A stretch of 20,934 nt of DNA from Chloroflexota bacterium (GTDB taxonomy: Bacteria > Chloroflexota > Dehalococcoidia > SM23-28-2 > RBG-16-64-32), in NCBI GenBank assembly GCA_022561095.1, contig JADFRV010000020.1:1-20934 (forward strand), written 5' to 3'. The notes beneath the pieces are model-generated. The model did no database searches, was not told the origin of the DNA, and saw only the letters and a program-made list of their open reading frames with translations. Position 1 is the first letter of the stretch. Every line of letters starts with the position of its first letter. The position numbers and the translations under genes were made by a program. Of this stretch, positions 1 to 7,310 are shown in pieces.

Positions 1-2281
1 CTGGCTCGACTCCAAGAGCAGTTGCTGGAGCTCCGTCAGTGATGAGGTTGATCCACAGTATTTGCACTGCTATGAGAGGTAGTGGAAGGCCGATAAGTAT
101 GGAAATAAAGATAGTGAGCACTTCTCCCACGTTGGATGAGAGAAGGTAGAAGACGAACTTCTTGATATTATCGTAGATGGTTCGCCCTTCCTCAACAGCA
201 TTGACGATGGAGGCGAAGTTGTCGTCCGTGATGACCATGTCGGCTGCTTCCTTCGCCACGTCGGTGCCACTGATCCCCATGGCCACGCCGATGTCGGCCC
301 GCTTCAGGGCGGGGGCATCGTTCACTCCGTCCCCGGTAACGGCGACGATGTGCCCCTCACGCCGCAGCGCCTCGACGATTCTCACCTTCTGCTCCGGAGA
401 GATGCGGGCGTAGACTCGCACCCGACCCACCGCCTCCTGAAGCTCCTGTTCGCTCACTCGATTCAGGTCGGCGCCGGTCAGCACGGCGCCGTCCGGGCCG
501 GTGATCTCCAGCTCCCGGGCGATGGCCCGCGCCGTCGCGGCGTGGTCGCCGGTGATCATAACAGGCAGGATCCCGGCCTGGTGGCATAGCGCCACCGCCT
601 CGTGGACCTCGGGGCGCGGCGGGTCCTGGATGGCCGCCAGGCCCAGAAAGACCAGGTCCTCCTCCAGCTCTTCGTCTGGCAGCGACCGTTCAATAGGCCG
701 GTAGGCGAGGGCCAGGACACGCAGCCCGCGTGAGGCCAGCCCCTCGTTGGCGGCCAGGATGCGGTCTCGGTCCTCGTGAGACAGACCGACGACCTCCTGG
801 CCCCGTTGCCGGCGGGAGCAGAGGGGCAGAACCACATCCGGCGCTCCCTTCATATAGGCCACGAGACTGTCGCCCCAGCGGTGGACGGTGGTCATCCGCC
901 GGCGGTCCGGACTGAAAGGGACCTCGCTCTGGCGAGGCTGGTCGCGTTCCAGATCCTGCCGCGGCAGGCCGGCCTTGGCCGCCAGTACTATCAGGGCGCC
1001 CTCAGTCGTATCGCCGATGACGCGCCAGCGGCCTTCTTCCTCCTGGAGGCGTGCGTCGTTGCACAGGGCACCGGCGGCAAGGAGCAGCCGCAGGTGCTGA
1101 TCCTCCTTGGGGTCGATGGTCTCCTCACCACGCAGGAAGTCGCCCGCGGGATCGTAGCCCACGCCGCCGACCTCCACCGGCGGCTGTTCAGGCCCCAGAT
1201 AGACGCTGACCACCGTCATCTCCCCCTTGGTGAGCGTCCCCGTCTTGTCGCTGGCTATGACGGTGGCGGAGCCCAGGGTCTCCACCGCACTCAGCCGCCG
1301 CATGAGGGCGTTGCGGCGTGCCATGCGTTGCATCCCCAGAGCCAAGGTGATGGTGACCACGGCGGGCAGCCCCTCCGGTACCGCGGCCACGGCCAGGCTC
1401 ACCGCTATGAGGAGCATGTCCAGCAGCTCCTCGCCGGTGGCGGCGCCGATACCGAAGATCAGGGCGGAGATGGCGATGGCGGCGCCGCCCAGCCAGCGAC
1501 CGAGGCCGGACATGCGGCGTTGCAAGGGCGTCTCCTCCTTCTCGTACGTGCTGAGGAGGGTGGCGATGCGGCCAATCTCCGTTGACGCCCCCGTAGCGAC
1601 AACCAAGCCCACACCACGGCCGTAGGTCACCAAAGTGCCGGCGAAGGCACTGTTCCGGCGGTCAGGCACGGGCGTATCGGAAGGCAGTACCAGGGAGGGG
1701 TCTTTCCGGACTGGAGCGGACTCGCCGGTGAGCGAAGATTCGTCCAGGCTCAGGCTGACGGCCTCGGCCAGGCGCAGGTCGGCGGGCACATAGTTGCCGA
1801 CCTCCAACAGGACGACGTCCCCCGGTACCAGCAATGGCGCCGCCAGCTCGCGGACGCGCCTGTCCCGGACGACGCGGGCCGTGGGGGCCATCATGCCCTT
1901 GAGGGCCTGCAGGGCTCGTTCCGAGCGCCACTCCTGGGCCACCCCCAAGACGGCGCTGAGGATCACGATGGCGGCGATGGTGCCGGCATCGAGGTACTCG
2001 CCGATGGCAGCCGCCAGGACGGTGGCGGCTACGAGCAGGACTATGAGGAAGTTAGCGAACTGCTCCACAGAGGCTTGCAGGAGGGTGCGGCCCGGCGTCT
2101 CGGGCAGAACGTTGGGGCCGTAGCGGGCCCGTCGCGCCTCCGCTTCAGTCGAGGTCAGGCCCGTTGAGGCGTCCGTGGCGAGGGCCAGCGCCACCTCCTC
2201 CGTCGACGCAGAGTGGGCTGGCGCTGACTGAACGGTGAGCGTGCTCGCTCGGTCTGAAGTGGAGGAATGCCCAGCCGTCAC
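1..2281 (-). CDS. SERCA-like calcium-transporting P-type ATPase, C-terminus cut by window edge
   Basis: About 760 residues are visible of an ATP-driven cation pump of the inner membrane. Going by its ligands it exports Ca2+. The actuator loop TGES lies near residue 187 and PEGLP of M4 near 300. The phosphorylated Asp of DKTGT is residue 345, and TGDGVNDAP lies near 645. M5 reads NVGEV (N717, E720) and M6 reads NLITDG (N745, T748, D749). With the PEGLP Glu these match SERCA E309, N768, E771, N796, T799 and D800, so ligands for both Ca2+ sites are present as far as the window shows. The GTG start at 2281 is chosen for three reasons: an in-frame stop lies just upstream, the N-terminal EEV..ALATD..GLTS..EA element needs it, and it lies 1 bp after the stop of the 42-residue ORF, which suggests translational coupling. 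It is the last visible gene of the ABC operon. M7-M10 are outside the window. Confidence 0.93.
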   Translation of the reverse strand, partial: MTAGHSSTSDRASTLTVQSAPAHSASTEEVALALATDASTGLTSTEAEARRARYGPNVLPETPGRTLLQASVEQFANFLIVLLVAATVLAAAIGEYLDAGTIAAIVILSAVLGVAQEWRSERALQALKGMMAPTARVVRDRRVRELAAPLLVPGDVVLLEVGNYVPADLRLAEAVSLSLDESSLTGESAPVRKDPSLVLPSDTPVPDRRNSAFAGTLVTYGRGVGLVVATGASTEIGRIATLLSTYEKEETPLQRRMSGLGRWLGGAAIAISALIFGIGAATGEELLDMLLIAVSLAVAAVPEGLPAVVTITLALGMQRMARRNALMRRLSAVETLGSATVIASDKTGTLTKGEMTVVSVYLGPEQPPVEVGGVGYDPAGDFLRGEETIDPKEDQHLRLLLAAGALCNDARLQEEEGRWRVIGDTTEGALIVLAAKAGLPRQDLERDQPRQSEVPFSPDRRRMTTVHRWGDSLVAYMKGAPDVVLPLCSRRQRGQEVVGLSHEDRDRILAANEGLASRGLRVLALAYRPIERSLPDEELEEDLVFLGLAAIQDPPRPEVHEAVALCHQAGILPVMITGDHAATARAIARELEITGPDGAVLTGADLNRVSEQELQEAVGRVRVYARISPEQKVRIVEALRREGHIVAVTGDGVNDAPALKRADIGVAMGISGTDVAKEAADMVITDDNFASIVNAVEEGRTIYDNIKKFVFYLLSSNVGEVLTIFISILIGLPLPLIAVQILWINLITDGAPATALGVEP

Positions 2282-2282
2282 G

Positions 2283-2411
2283 CTAGAGCTCGCGCTTCAG
2301 CGCCTCGTACGCCCGCTTCACTTCATCTACCGACGCCTCATCCTCCAGCGTGCTGTCCAGATGCCGCCTGATAGGCCGGTACTTGGTCTTCTTCCAGTTG
2401 GCGTCAGGCAT
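2283..2411 (-). CDS. 42-residue small protein between ABC permease and Ca2+ ATPase
   Basis: This is a short ATG-initiated ORF encoding a charged peptide: a basic N-terminal half (WKKTKYRPIRRHLD) and an acidic/basic helical C-terminal half (EDEASVDEVKRAYEALKREL). It has no signal peptide or membrane segment, so it is probably cytoplasmic. A purine-rich GAGAGG precedes the ATG by about 8 bases. It starts 45 bp after the permease stop and its TAG lies 1 bp before the GTG of the P-type ATPase, so its translation probably feeds the pump. I do not recognise a family. It could be a small regulator or stability partner of the pump, or simply a coupling ORF. The tight spacing on the pump side and coding-like composition make a translated gene more likely than not. 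Confidence 0.6.
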   Translation of the reverse strand: MPDANWKKTKYRPIRRHLDSTLEDEASVDEVKRAYEALKREL

Positions 2412-2456
2412 GTCACGCACCTCTCTTGCTGGAGAGCCCCATCATGCGACTATCGG

Positions 2457-3248
2457 CTAGATCGCTATGTCGCGCCGATTGTACCAGTAGATCGCTACCG
2501 CGGCCGCCGCCACGGCCAGCGAGGCCAGCAGAACCAGCGGTAGTAGCGGTAACCCGTCCCCTGACATCGCCTCCGCCGAGTGATAGTGCTCGAAGGGGGT
2601 GAACCAACGCAGCGCCTCCGGGGCGTCCGCTGCCCGCAGGCCCGCCGTGGCGATGAAGGCGACCAGCGTGAGGCCGAGGGTAATGCCGGTGACCCGGCTC
2701 TGCTCGTCCACGGCCGCCGCGACGGCCACGTAGGCTGCCATCAGCGCTATGCCCAAAAGAAGCGCGTTGGTCAGGGCGAGCGCGTATCGATCCGGCGACA
2801 GCGTCTCGCCGCTAATGGCGACAGCGATGACCAGGAAGATGAACATCGACGCGGAGAGAACAAGTAAATTCCAGACGCCGACCGCAAGCCGCGAGGCGAT
2901 GAACTGCGTTCGGCTGACCGGCAGCCCCAGCACGAAGTCCACCGTGCGCTGCTCCACCTCTCGGCTCACCGCGCCGGAGGCGTAGATGCCAGCGTAGATC
3001 GCCATGATCAGCGGCACCCAGGCCAGGAACTCTACGTGTATCCAGCCGTCCATCGTGCCGATGTCCACTTCGCCGATCACGTTTCGCAGCGCAGGCGGGA
3101 ACTCCCCGTACAGCGCGGAGATATCCTCCACATCGCTGAGGGTCGTGAACGCACCCACAACGTAGCCCGCCATCGCCAGGAGGCCCAGAAGCCACCAGAT
3201 CAGCGCCGTCCGCGTTCGGTTCGCCAACTCCAGCGCAAGAGTCGTCAC
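2457..3248 (-). CDS. ABC-2 type transporter permease
   Basis: This is a 263-residue integral membrane protein with about six hydrophobic segments. The first starts near residue 17 (ALIWWLLGLLAMAGYVVGAF) and the last ends just before the C-terminal YWYNRRDIAI. The cytoplasmic motif SREVEQRTVDFVLGLPVSR after TM2 is typical of ABC-2 type permeases of the drug, polyketide-antibiotic or Na+ exporter kind. The GTG at 3248 is preferred over an upstream in-frame ATG at 3398. It overlaps the stop of the ATPase gene as GTGA, and an AGGCGGGG Shine-Dalgarno-like run lies just before it. It should pair with the adjacent ATPase as a two-gene exporter. Substrate is unknown. Confidence 0.88.
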   Translation of the reverse strand: MTTLALELANRTRTALIWWLLGLLAMAGYVVGAFTTLSDVEDISALYGEFPPALRNVIGEVDIGTMDGWIHVEFLAWVPLIMAIYAGIYASGAVSREVEQRTVDFVLGLPVSRTQFIASRLAVGVWNLLVLSASMFIFLVIAVAISGETLSPDRYALALTNALLLGIALMAAYVAVAAAVDEQSRVTGITLGLTLVAFIATAGLRAADAPEALRWFTPFEHYHSAEAMSGDGLPLLPLVLLASLAVAAAAVAIYWYNRRDIAI

Positions 3249-4141
3249 GTCCCCGCCTTTCGATAGTAGTCCAAGAAGACCTCCTCCAACGATGGCTCCT
3301 GTATCGTCAGGTCGCGCAGATCGTACTTCTGGAGGCAGGCGAGCAGACGATTGACATCCCCCCGCACCCGAAACGCCATGCGGTTGTCGCGGCGCCAAAG
3401 AACCTCAGCGTCCTCCAGCTCGTCCACGTTGGGTGGTGCGCCCATGTAGGCAACCGTCACCACCTTATGTTTTCGCTCCCTCAACTTCTCGATGCTCTCC
3501 AGGACCACGAGTCGGCCCTCCCGAAGGATAACCACCCGTTCGCAGATCTCCTCCGCCTCCCACAGCGCGTGCGAGGAGAAGAAGACAGTCTTGCCCCGCT
3601 CTCGCTCCTGCCGCAGCAGCTCCAGAACCGCCCGCTGGGCCAGTGGATCGAGCCCGGAGGTGGGCTCGTCGAGCAGCAGCAGCTCTGGGTCATGTGCGAG
3701 CGTCAGGACCAGCGCTACCTTCTGCCGCATCCCGCGCGACAGTGTCTTGATCGTCCGGTCCATGGTGGCGTCCAGCGCCCGCGCGACCTCGAGCGCCCGC
3801 GGCGCCTGCCGCACCCCCCTGACGCGCAGGGCGAACTTTAGCAGCTCCTCGCCCGTCCGCTCTTTGTAGAGCGCGACGTCTCCCGGCAGGTACCCCACGT
3901 GGCGACGAACCTCAACACCCTGACGCTGGACATCCAACCCCGCGATCCAGGCCCGGCCGGAGGTAGGAGGAAGCAGACCCATCAGCACCCGGATGGTGGT
4001 GGTCTTGCCGGAGCCGTTGGGCCCCAGGAAGCCCAGGATCTCACCCGGCTCCGCGGCCAGGGTGAGCTCTTCGACGCCCCGGTGGGCCCCGTAATACTTA
4101 GTGAGCCTCTCCAGTTTGAGCGGGCTCGGCGGCGTAGGCAT
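3245..4141 (-). CDS. ABC transporter ATP-binding protein
   Basis: A 298-residue cytoplasmic ATPase that powers the downstream permease. Walker A is GPNGSGKTT at residues 40-48, the signature is LSRGMRQK near 134-141, and Walker B is LLLLDEP at 154-160. The D-loop SGLD follows and the switch His is H191 (SSHALWEAEE). The roughly 90-residue C-terminal extension, ending PSLEEVFLDYYRKAGT, is typical of DrrA/CcmA-like exporter ATPases (family knowledge). The ATG overlaps by one base the stop of a short upstream ORF (TGATG). An AGGGGG lies about 11 bases before the start. The stop overlaps the permease GTG. Confidence 0.93.
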   Translation of the reverse strand: MPTPPSPLKLERLTKYYGAHRGVEELTLAAEPGEILGFLGPNGSGKTTTIRVLMGLLPPTSGRAWIAGLDVQRQGVEVRRHVGYLPGDVALYKERTGEELLKFALRVRGVRQAPRALEVARALDATMDRTIKTLSRGMRQKVALVLTLAHDPELLLLDEPTSGLDPLAQRAVLELLRQERERGKTVFFSSHALWEAEEICERVVILREGRLVVLESIEKLRERKHKVVTVAYMGAPPNVDELEDAEVLWRRDNRMAFRVRGDVNRLLACLQKYDLRDLTIQEPSLEEVFLDYYRKAGT

Positions 4142-4227
4142 CAGGGCGCGACCCCCTGAAGGGCAAGATCGTAGATAATGTGGAGCTGGCCCAGGTGGGG
4201 CGCTCTTTTAGTCATCACCCTCCTCAT
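4141..4227 (-). CDS. possible 28-residue leader ORF of the ABC/Ca2+ pump operon
   Basis: A very short ORF begins at an ATG at 4227, or at an inner in-frame ATG at 4215 that gives 24 residues. It ends in a TGA that shares a base with the ATPase start (TGATG). The inner ATG has AGGAGG only three bases upstream, which is too close for optimal initiation. The outer ATG has no clear Shine-Dalgarno. The peptide (ending IIYDLALQGVAP) matches nothing I know. It could be a coupling leader peptide, the tail of a lost gene, or chance. The overlap fits the coupled junctions downstream, which is the only support. Confidence 0.3.
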   Translation of the reverse strand: MRRVMTKRAPHLGQLHIIYDLALQGVAP

Positions 4228-4337
4228 TAAGAACGCCGAGCCAGAAGTATGAGGTCCCTCGACTTCCCAACGCGCTTACCTTGAATACGGCTCGCCTACC
4301 CATACCCGCGACTGTCATTTACAAGACTCCTTGCCAA

Positions 4338-5231
4338 TCATTGAACGGGCGGCACCAGCAACACCGGCGCCTTGCTCTCGATCACGGCGTCGGCGACGCC
4401 GCCCAGCCTCCACTGTTGAGAATCGTAGCGGCTTCGCGAGGCCATCACTACCAGGTCGATCCCTTGTTGCTCGATGAAGCGTCGGATCTCCTGCCGCGGC
4501 CGGCCGCGCTCCACGAACACCTCGCGGAGAATCTCGGGGAAATGTCTCTGGACATCCTTCAGATAGTCGAGGGCCGCCTGCTGCCTACGCTCATCGATCT
4601 TCGGCGAGTAGGCTTCGGATGGGCCTACCAGAGCGTGGGTCGGAATAGGGGGCACCACCCGCAGCAGCGAGACCTGGGCGCCCGTCTCACTGGCGATTTC
4701 GACGGCTGTGGGCAGGGCCGCCTCCGACGCGGCGCTGCCGTCCAGCGGGACAAGGATGGAGCTCACGCCCACCTCGGTGGGAGGCCAGGACTCCAGCAGG
4801 CGAGGCCCCAGGACAAGTACGGGGAGGGCTGACGCGTGGAGGATCTTCTCCGCGACGCTGCCGCGACGGCCGTACGTCTCCTCACCGCCGCAACCCTTGC
4901 TGGCCATGGCGACGACGTCCGGCTTGAGAGCGCCGCTGACCGCCAGTATCTCCGCCGCCGGATGGCCGGAGCGGACCTCAGTGGTCACCTCGATACCCTG
5001 TTTGGCCAGCGTCTCAGCTATGTTCGCTAGATAGGCTCGGAAGCACTTCATACCTTGCTCGCGAAGCTTACGTACGTGGCGTTCGCCCACGAGCTGCACC
5101 TCCTCCGGCAAGACCTCCCAGATTGACAGCAGAGTTACCCTGTACTTGCCGCTGCCGGCAAGCGCTGTCACCACAGGCAGCACCGTCTCCGAGAGGGGCG
5201 AACCGTCCAGGGGTACCAGCATCGTCTTCAT
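4338..5231 (-). CDS. tandem-domain universal stress protein (UspA family)
   Basis: 297 residues form two Usp (alpha/beta, Rossmann-like) domains in tandem, roughly 1-148 and 155-297. Each opens with the family start: MLVPLDGSPLSETVLP, then ILVPLDGSAASEAALP. In domain 1 the nucleotide loop reads ASKG, ten residues, then GS, one residue longer than the usual G-x9-GS. In domain 2 the equivalent Gly is Ser and GS is GG (SRSRYDSQQWRLGG), so nucleotide binding there is doubtful. Usp proteins are cytoplasmic and help cells survive starvation, oxidants or energy stress (family knowledge). The ATG overlaps the stop of the preceding Usp gene (ATGA) and has GGAGG six bases upstream. It is the last gene of a four-gene unit. 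Confidence 0.92.
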   Translation of the reverse strand: MKTMLVPLDGSPLSETVLPVVTALAGSGKYRVTLLSIWEVLPEEVQLVGERHVRKLREQGMKCFRAYLANIAETLAKQGIEVTTEVRSGHPAAEILAVSGALKPDVVAMASKGCGGEETYGRRGSVAEKILHASALPVLVLGPRLLESWPPTEVGVSSILVPLDGSAASEAALPTAVEIASETGAQVSLLRVVPPIPTHALVGPSEAYSPKIDERRQQAALDYLKDVQRHFPEILREVFVERGRPRQEIRRFIEQQGIDLVVMASRSRYDSQQWRLGGVADAVIESKAPVLLVPPVQ

Positions 5232-5875
5232 CGCCTTCCTCCGATCCTAGACCCGGGCCACTGATGCCGCTGGCGCGACGCGATGGCCAGGGCGATGAGC
5301 TCTACAACCTTCTCTCTCAATACTTCGTTGGGCACGGTCAACAGCGCGCCATGTGTCCCCGCCTCTCTGGCCATTTCCATCGCCACGGGTATGGTGGCTT
5401 CGGACTCTGCGCTGTCTCCGGGGAGAGCACGGGTGGAACTCACGTGCCGCTCGCCAAGAGGCCACGCTTCCAACGTGCGGGGCCGCAGCACCAGGACGAG
5501 CACCCGAGAGCCTCGAACCACGCCGTCTGCCACACCACCACGACCCCTGCTGGCCATGGCGATCATGTCCGCTTGTATCTCTCTCATGGCCACCAGAATC
5601 TCCGCCGCCGGATGGCCAGAGCAGACCTCCGTGGTCACCTCGATCCCCTCTTTGGACACAGCTTCAGCGACGTATTCCAGATAGATCCGGAAGCACTTCA
5701 TGCCGTAGGTGCGTAGTTCTCGGGCGTGCTCCTCACCCATATCTTCCCCAGACGGCACTTCGCAGACGGAGAAGAGCGTTACGCGGTACTCGCCGCCGCC
5801 GGCGAGCGCGATTACGACAGGCAGCACAGATTCGGAGCGAGGCAAACCGTCCAGGGGCACCAGCATCGTCTTCAT
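5228..5875 (-). CDS. degenerate two-domain universal stress protein
   Basis: 215 residues, evidently a tandem paralogue of the next gene: MKTMLVPLDG is identical, and GMKCFR, YL and EVTTEV.SGHPAAEIL are shared. Relative to that gene, domain 1 lacks the nine residues EETYGRRGS, so GRGG runs straight into VADGVV and the phosphate-binding GS is lost. Domain 2 is cut to about 70 residues, and its opening is eroded from ILVPLDGS to TRALPGDS. It ends without the terminal beta-alpha unit. The frame is intact, with GGAGG six bases before the ATG. An upstream in-frame start at 5920 is rejected because it adds residues ahead of the conserved Usp start. This is either a pseudo-Usp with a non-nucleotide role or a gene in decay. 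Confidence 0.85.
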   Translation of the reverse strand: MKTMLVPLDGLPRSESVLPVVIALAGGGEYRVTLFSVCEVPSGEDMGEEHARELRTYGMKCFRIYLEYVAEAVSKEGIEVTTEVCSGHPAAEILVAMREIQADMIAMASRGRGGVADGVVRGSRVLVLVLRPRTLEAWPLGERHVSSTRALPGDSAESEATIPVAMEMAREAGTHGALLTVPNEVLREKVVELIALAIASRQRHQWPGSRIGGRR

Positions 5876-5923
5876 CGTTGTCCTCCGGTTCCTCCGTGTA
5901 AGGGCTACGGTGGTCAACATTAC

Positions 5924-6433
5924 TCATCCGCCTGTGAAGACAATGAACGCGGTTTGCATCCCCGACTGGTAGTGGCTTCTGCTTTCGCCTCCCCGCACAT
6001 CCACGATGTTGCATACCAGCGCGTACGGGCCGGGCGTCAACGAGAGCGTCGCCCTCTCGAACTCACCCGGCACGACCGTCGGCACCCGGCCGACCACTTC
6101 TACACTGTCCTCGTCTACGCTTCCGTCCTCCCTAGCTGGGAGCTCGCCCGGCGGCAAATCCGTCTTGATGACGACCAAGTCGTGACCGATCGAACCGCCG
6201 TTTGTGGTCGTGAGCCGCAGCTCTCCAGCAGGCACACTGGTCAACTCCGCTTCGATCTCCCATTCGGTGAGGAACACGTCCACGAAACTCGTATCTCCCT
6301 CACCATCACCACAGCCCACCAGGCTTACGGCAAATAACGCCACAGCCAGCGACAGTGTTAGTGCGACAAGTGGACGTCCGAGGGAAGGCGCACGCCGACT
6401 CGGCTGATGTCCCCTCAATAGAACTTGGTCCAT
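5924..6433 (-). CDS. cupredoxin-like copper-binding lipoprotein
   Basis: 169 residues. An N-terminal hydrophobic stretch (LVALTLSLAVALFAVS) ends in the lipobox LVGC with Cys41, so the mature protein should be lipid-anchored outside the membrane. The rest is a beta-rich cupredoxin fold. Putative type 1 copper ligands are H84 (GHDLVV), C141 (YALVCNI), H154 and M159 (SHYQSGM). The Cys-to-His spacing is 12 residues where many small blue proteins have about four, so the ligand loop carries an insertion (VDVRGGESRS). The likely role is single-electron transfer or copper binding in the envelope. ATG 6433 is chosen because AGGTGG lies five bases upstream; an in-frame GTG three codons earlier is less well placed. 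It sits between Usp genes, 42 and 48 bp from its neighbours, suggesting co-transcription. Confidence 0.8.
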   Translation of the reverse strand: MDQVLLRGHQPSRRAPSLGRPLVALTLSLAVALFAVSLVGCGDGEGDTSFVDVFLTEWEIEAELTSVPAGELRLTTTNGGSIGHDLVVIKTDLPPGELPAREDGSVDEDSVEVVGRVPTVVPGEFERATLSLTPGPYALVCNIVDVRGGESRSHYQSGMQTAFIVFTGG

Positions 6434-6475
6434 TGGTACCACCTACCCAGCGTCATGGCCATCTCCTTCCTCGCT

Positions 6476-6988
6476 TTATTCCATCCTGTCTGGTCGAAAC
6501 AGAAGGACCGGCTTCACCCCGCTCAACAGCACCCGACCGGCTACGCTTCCGACAAGCATTTTGCCCAGCCCGGAGCGACCGTGAGTGGACATCGTGATCA
6601 AGTCCACATCATGGGTTCGGGCGTAATCGATGATCTCCTTTGCGGCGTGGCCGAGCCGAGCTGCGCTCTCAACTTCGATGCCCTTGGCCCGGAGAGGGCG
6701 AGCCTTCTCGTTGAGGTAGGCTTTGGCCTCCTCCTTCACTCGCCTGATCGCCTGGCCCCGCGTCTCCGCGAACTGAGGCTCGGTCTTTGTGGTCAAGGCG
6801 GGACCGCCTCCCACGATCACGGCCGGCATCGGCGTCTGTACTCTCCTTGCTACCGTCTGCTCCGGCAGCTCCGCCACCCTCAGCAGCGTGACGGACGTGT
6901 ACGTGCCGGCGACAAGCCGCTCCACCTGGGGCAGCACCGCCTCTGACAGCGGGGACCCATCGAGGGTGACCAGAATTCGCTTGTACAT
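6476..6988 (-). CDS. universal stress protein, UspA family (single domain)
   Basis: 170 residues form one complete Usp domain. The start MYKRILVTLDGSPLSEAVLP is canonical, and the nucleotide loop STHG-RSGLGKMLV-GS near residues 138-152 matches G-x9-GS, so ATP binding is likely. The C-terminal strand is KPVLLFRP. An insert near residues 50-75 (QTPMPAVIVGGGPALTTK) lengthens the usual 140-150 residues. GGAGGTGA lies six bases before the ATG. It is the first gene of the minus-strand Usp/cupredoxin unit and faces the divergent acyl-CoA synthetase gene. Confidence 0.93.
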   Translation of the reverse strand: MYKRILVTLDGSPLSEAVLPQVERLVAGTYTSVTLLRVAELPEQTVARRVQTPMPAVIVGGGPALTTKTEPQFAETRGQAIRRVKEEAKAYLNEKARPLRAKGIEVESAARLGHAAKEIIDYARTHDVDLITMSTHGRSGLGKMLVGSVAGRVLLSGVKPVLLFRPDRME

Positions 6989-7071
6989 TGGTTCTCACCT
7001 CCATCTAATGACTAGGGCACTCCACGTGTATAATTTAGAGGCAATCGTACCCAAGGCGGAGCCGGTCGATG

Positions 7072-7087
7072 ACCGAGGACCCTCGGT
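7072..7087. promoter_or_regulatory. 16 bp near-perfect palindrome, possible operator
   Basis: ACCGAGG and CCTCGGT are exact reverse complements separated by AC. The 2-base centre is too tight for an RNA loop, which favours a protein-binding dyad. It sits 84 bp upstream of the minus-strand Usp start and 38 bp downstream of a TATAAT. No family is assigned. Confidence 0.35.
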
Positions 7088-7220
7088 GACCGGTCGCGGA
7101 CCGTCAGCTTGGCACCCATCTCACCTCCAACGGTAGAGGCGGGAAGTGCACAGCACGTGAACGTCCAGGGTGGGTGGCGTCAAAGAGGCGTGAACGCCCG
7201 TGGTCAGAGAGATGTGCTAG

Positions 7221-7310
7221 CGGGGCCCACGGCCAAAAAGTTGGCTTCTACCCCGGGAACGGGAAGCCCCTAAGACTGGGGCTTCGGCATGCGGTAGCCG
7301 ACCTGCGGCT
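7221..7310. ncRNA. candidate structured RNA (three consecutive hairpins)
   Basis: Three stems follow each other. The first is nested: CGGGG 7221-7225 pairs with CCCCG 7251-7255, enclosing GCCAA-AAAG-TTGGC at 7232-7245. The second is AAGCCCC-N7-GGGGCTT at 7264-7284. The third is AGCCG-N5-CGGCT at 7296-7310. No T-tract follows, so a simple terminator is not supported. I recognise no riboswitch core, tRNA, tmRNA or 6S feature. It could be a small RNA, a 5' leader of the acyl-CoA synthetase gene, or GC-rich coincidence. Strand is not determined. Confidence 0.3.

Noticed and set aside
94..111. TAAGTATGGAAATA, identical over 14 bases to dyad copy E
   Set aside because: It lies inside the P-type ATPase M5-M6 coding sequence and the right half-site (TAAAGA) is lost; probably chance.
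776..1585. Plus-strand 269-residue open frame
   Set aside because: It is antisense to the P-type ATPase; composition is atypical and no motif is present.
3246..3398. Upstream start of the ABC permease at 3398
   Set aside because: It would overlap the ATPase gene by about 150 bp and add non-membrane residues; the GTGA overlap start at 3248 is better supported.
7029..7034. TATAAT as a sigma-70 promoter
   Set aside because: No TTGACA-like hexamer lies 16-18 bp upstream; a lone -10 word is not enough.
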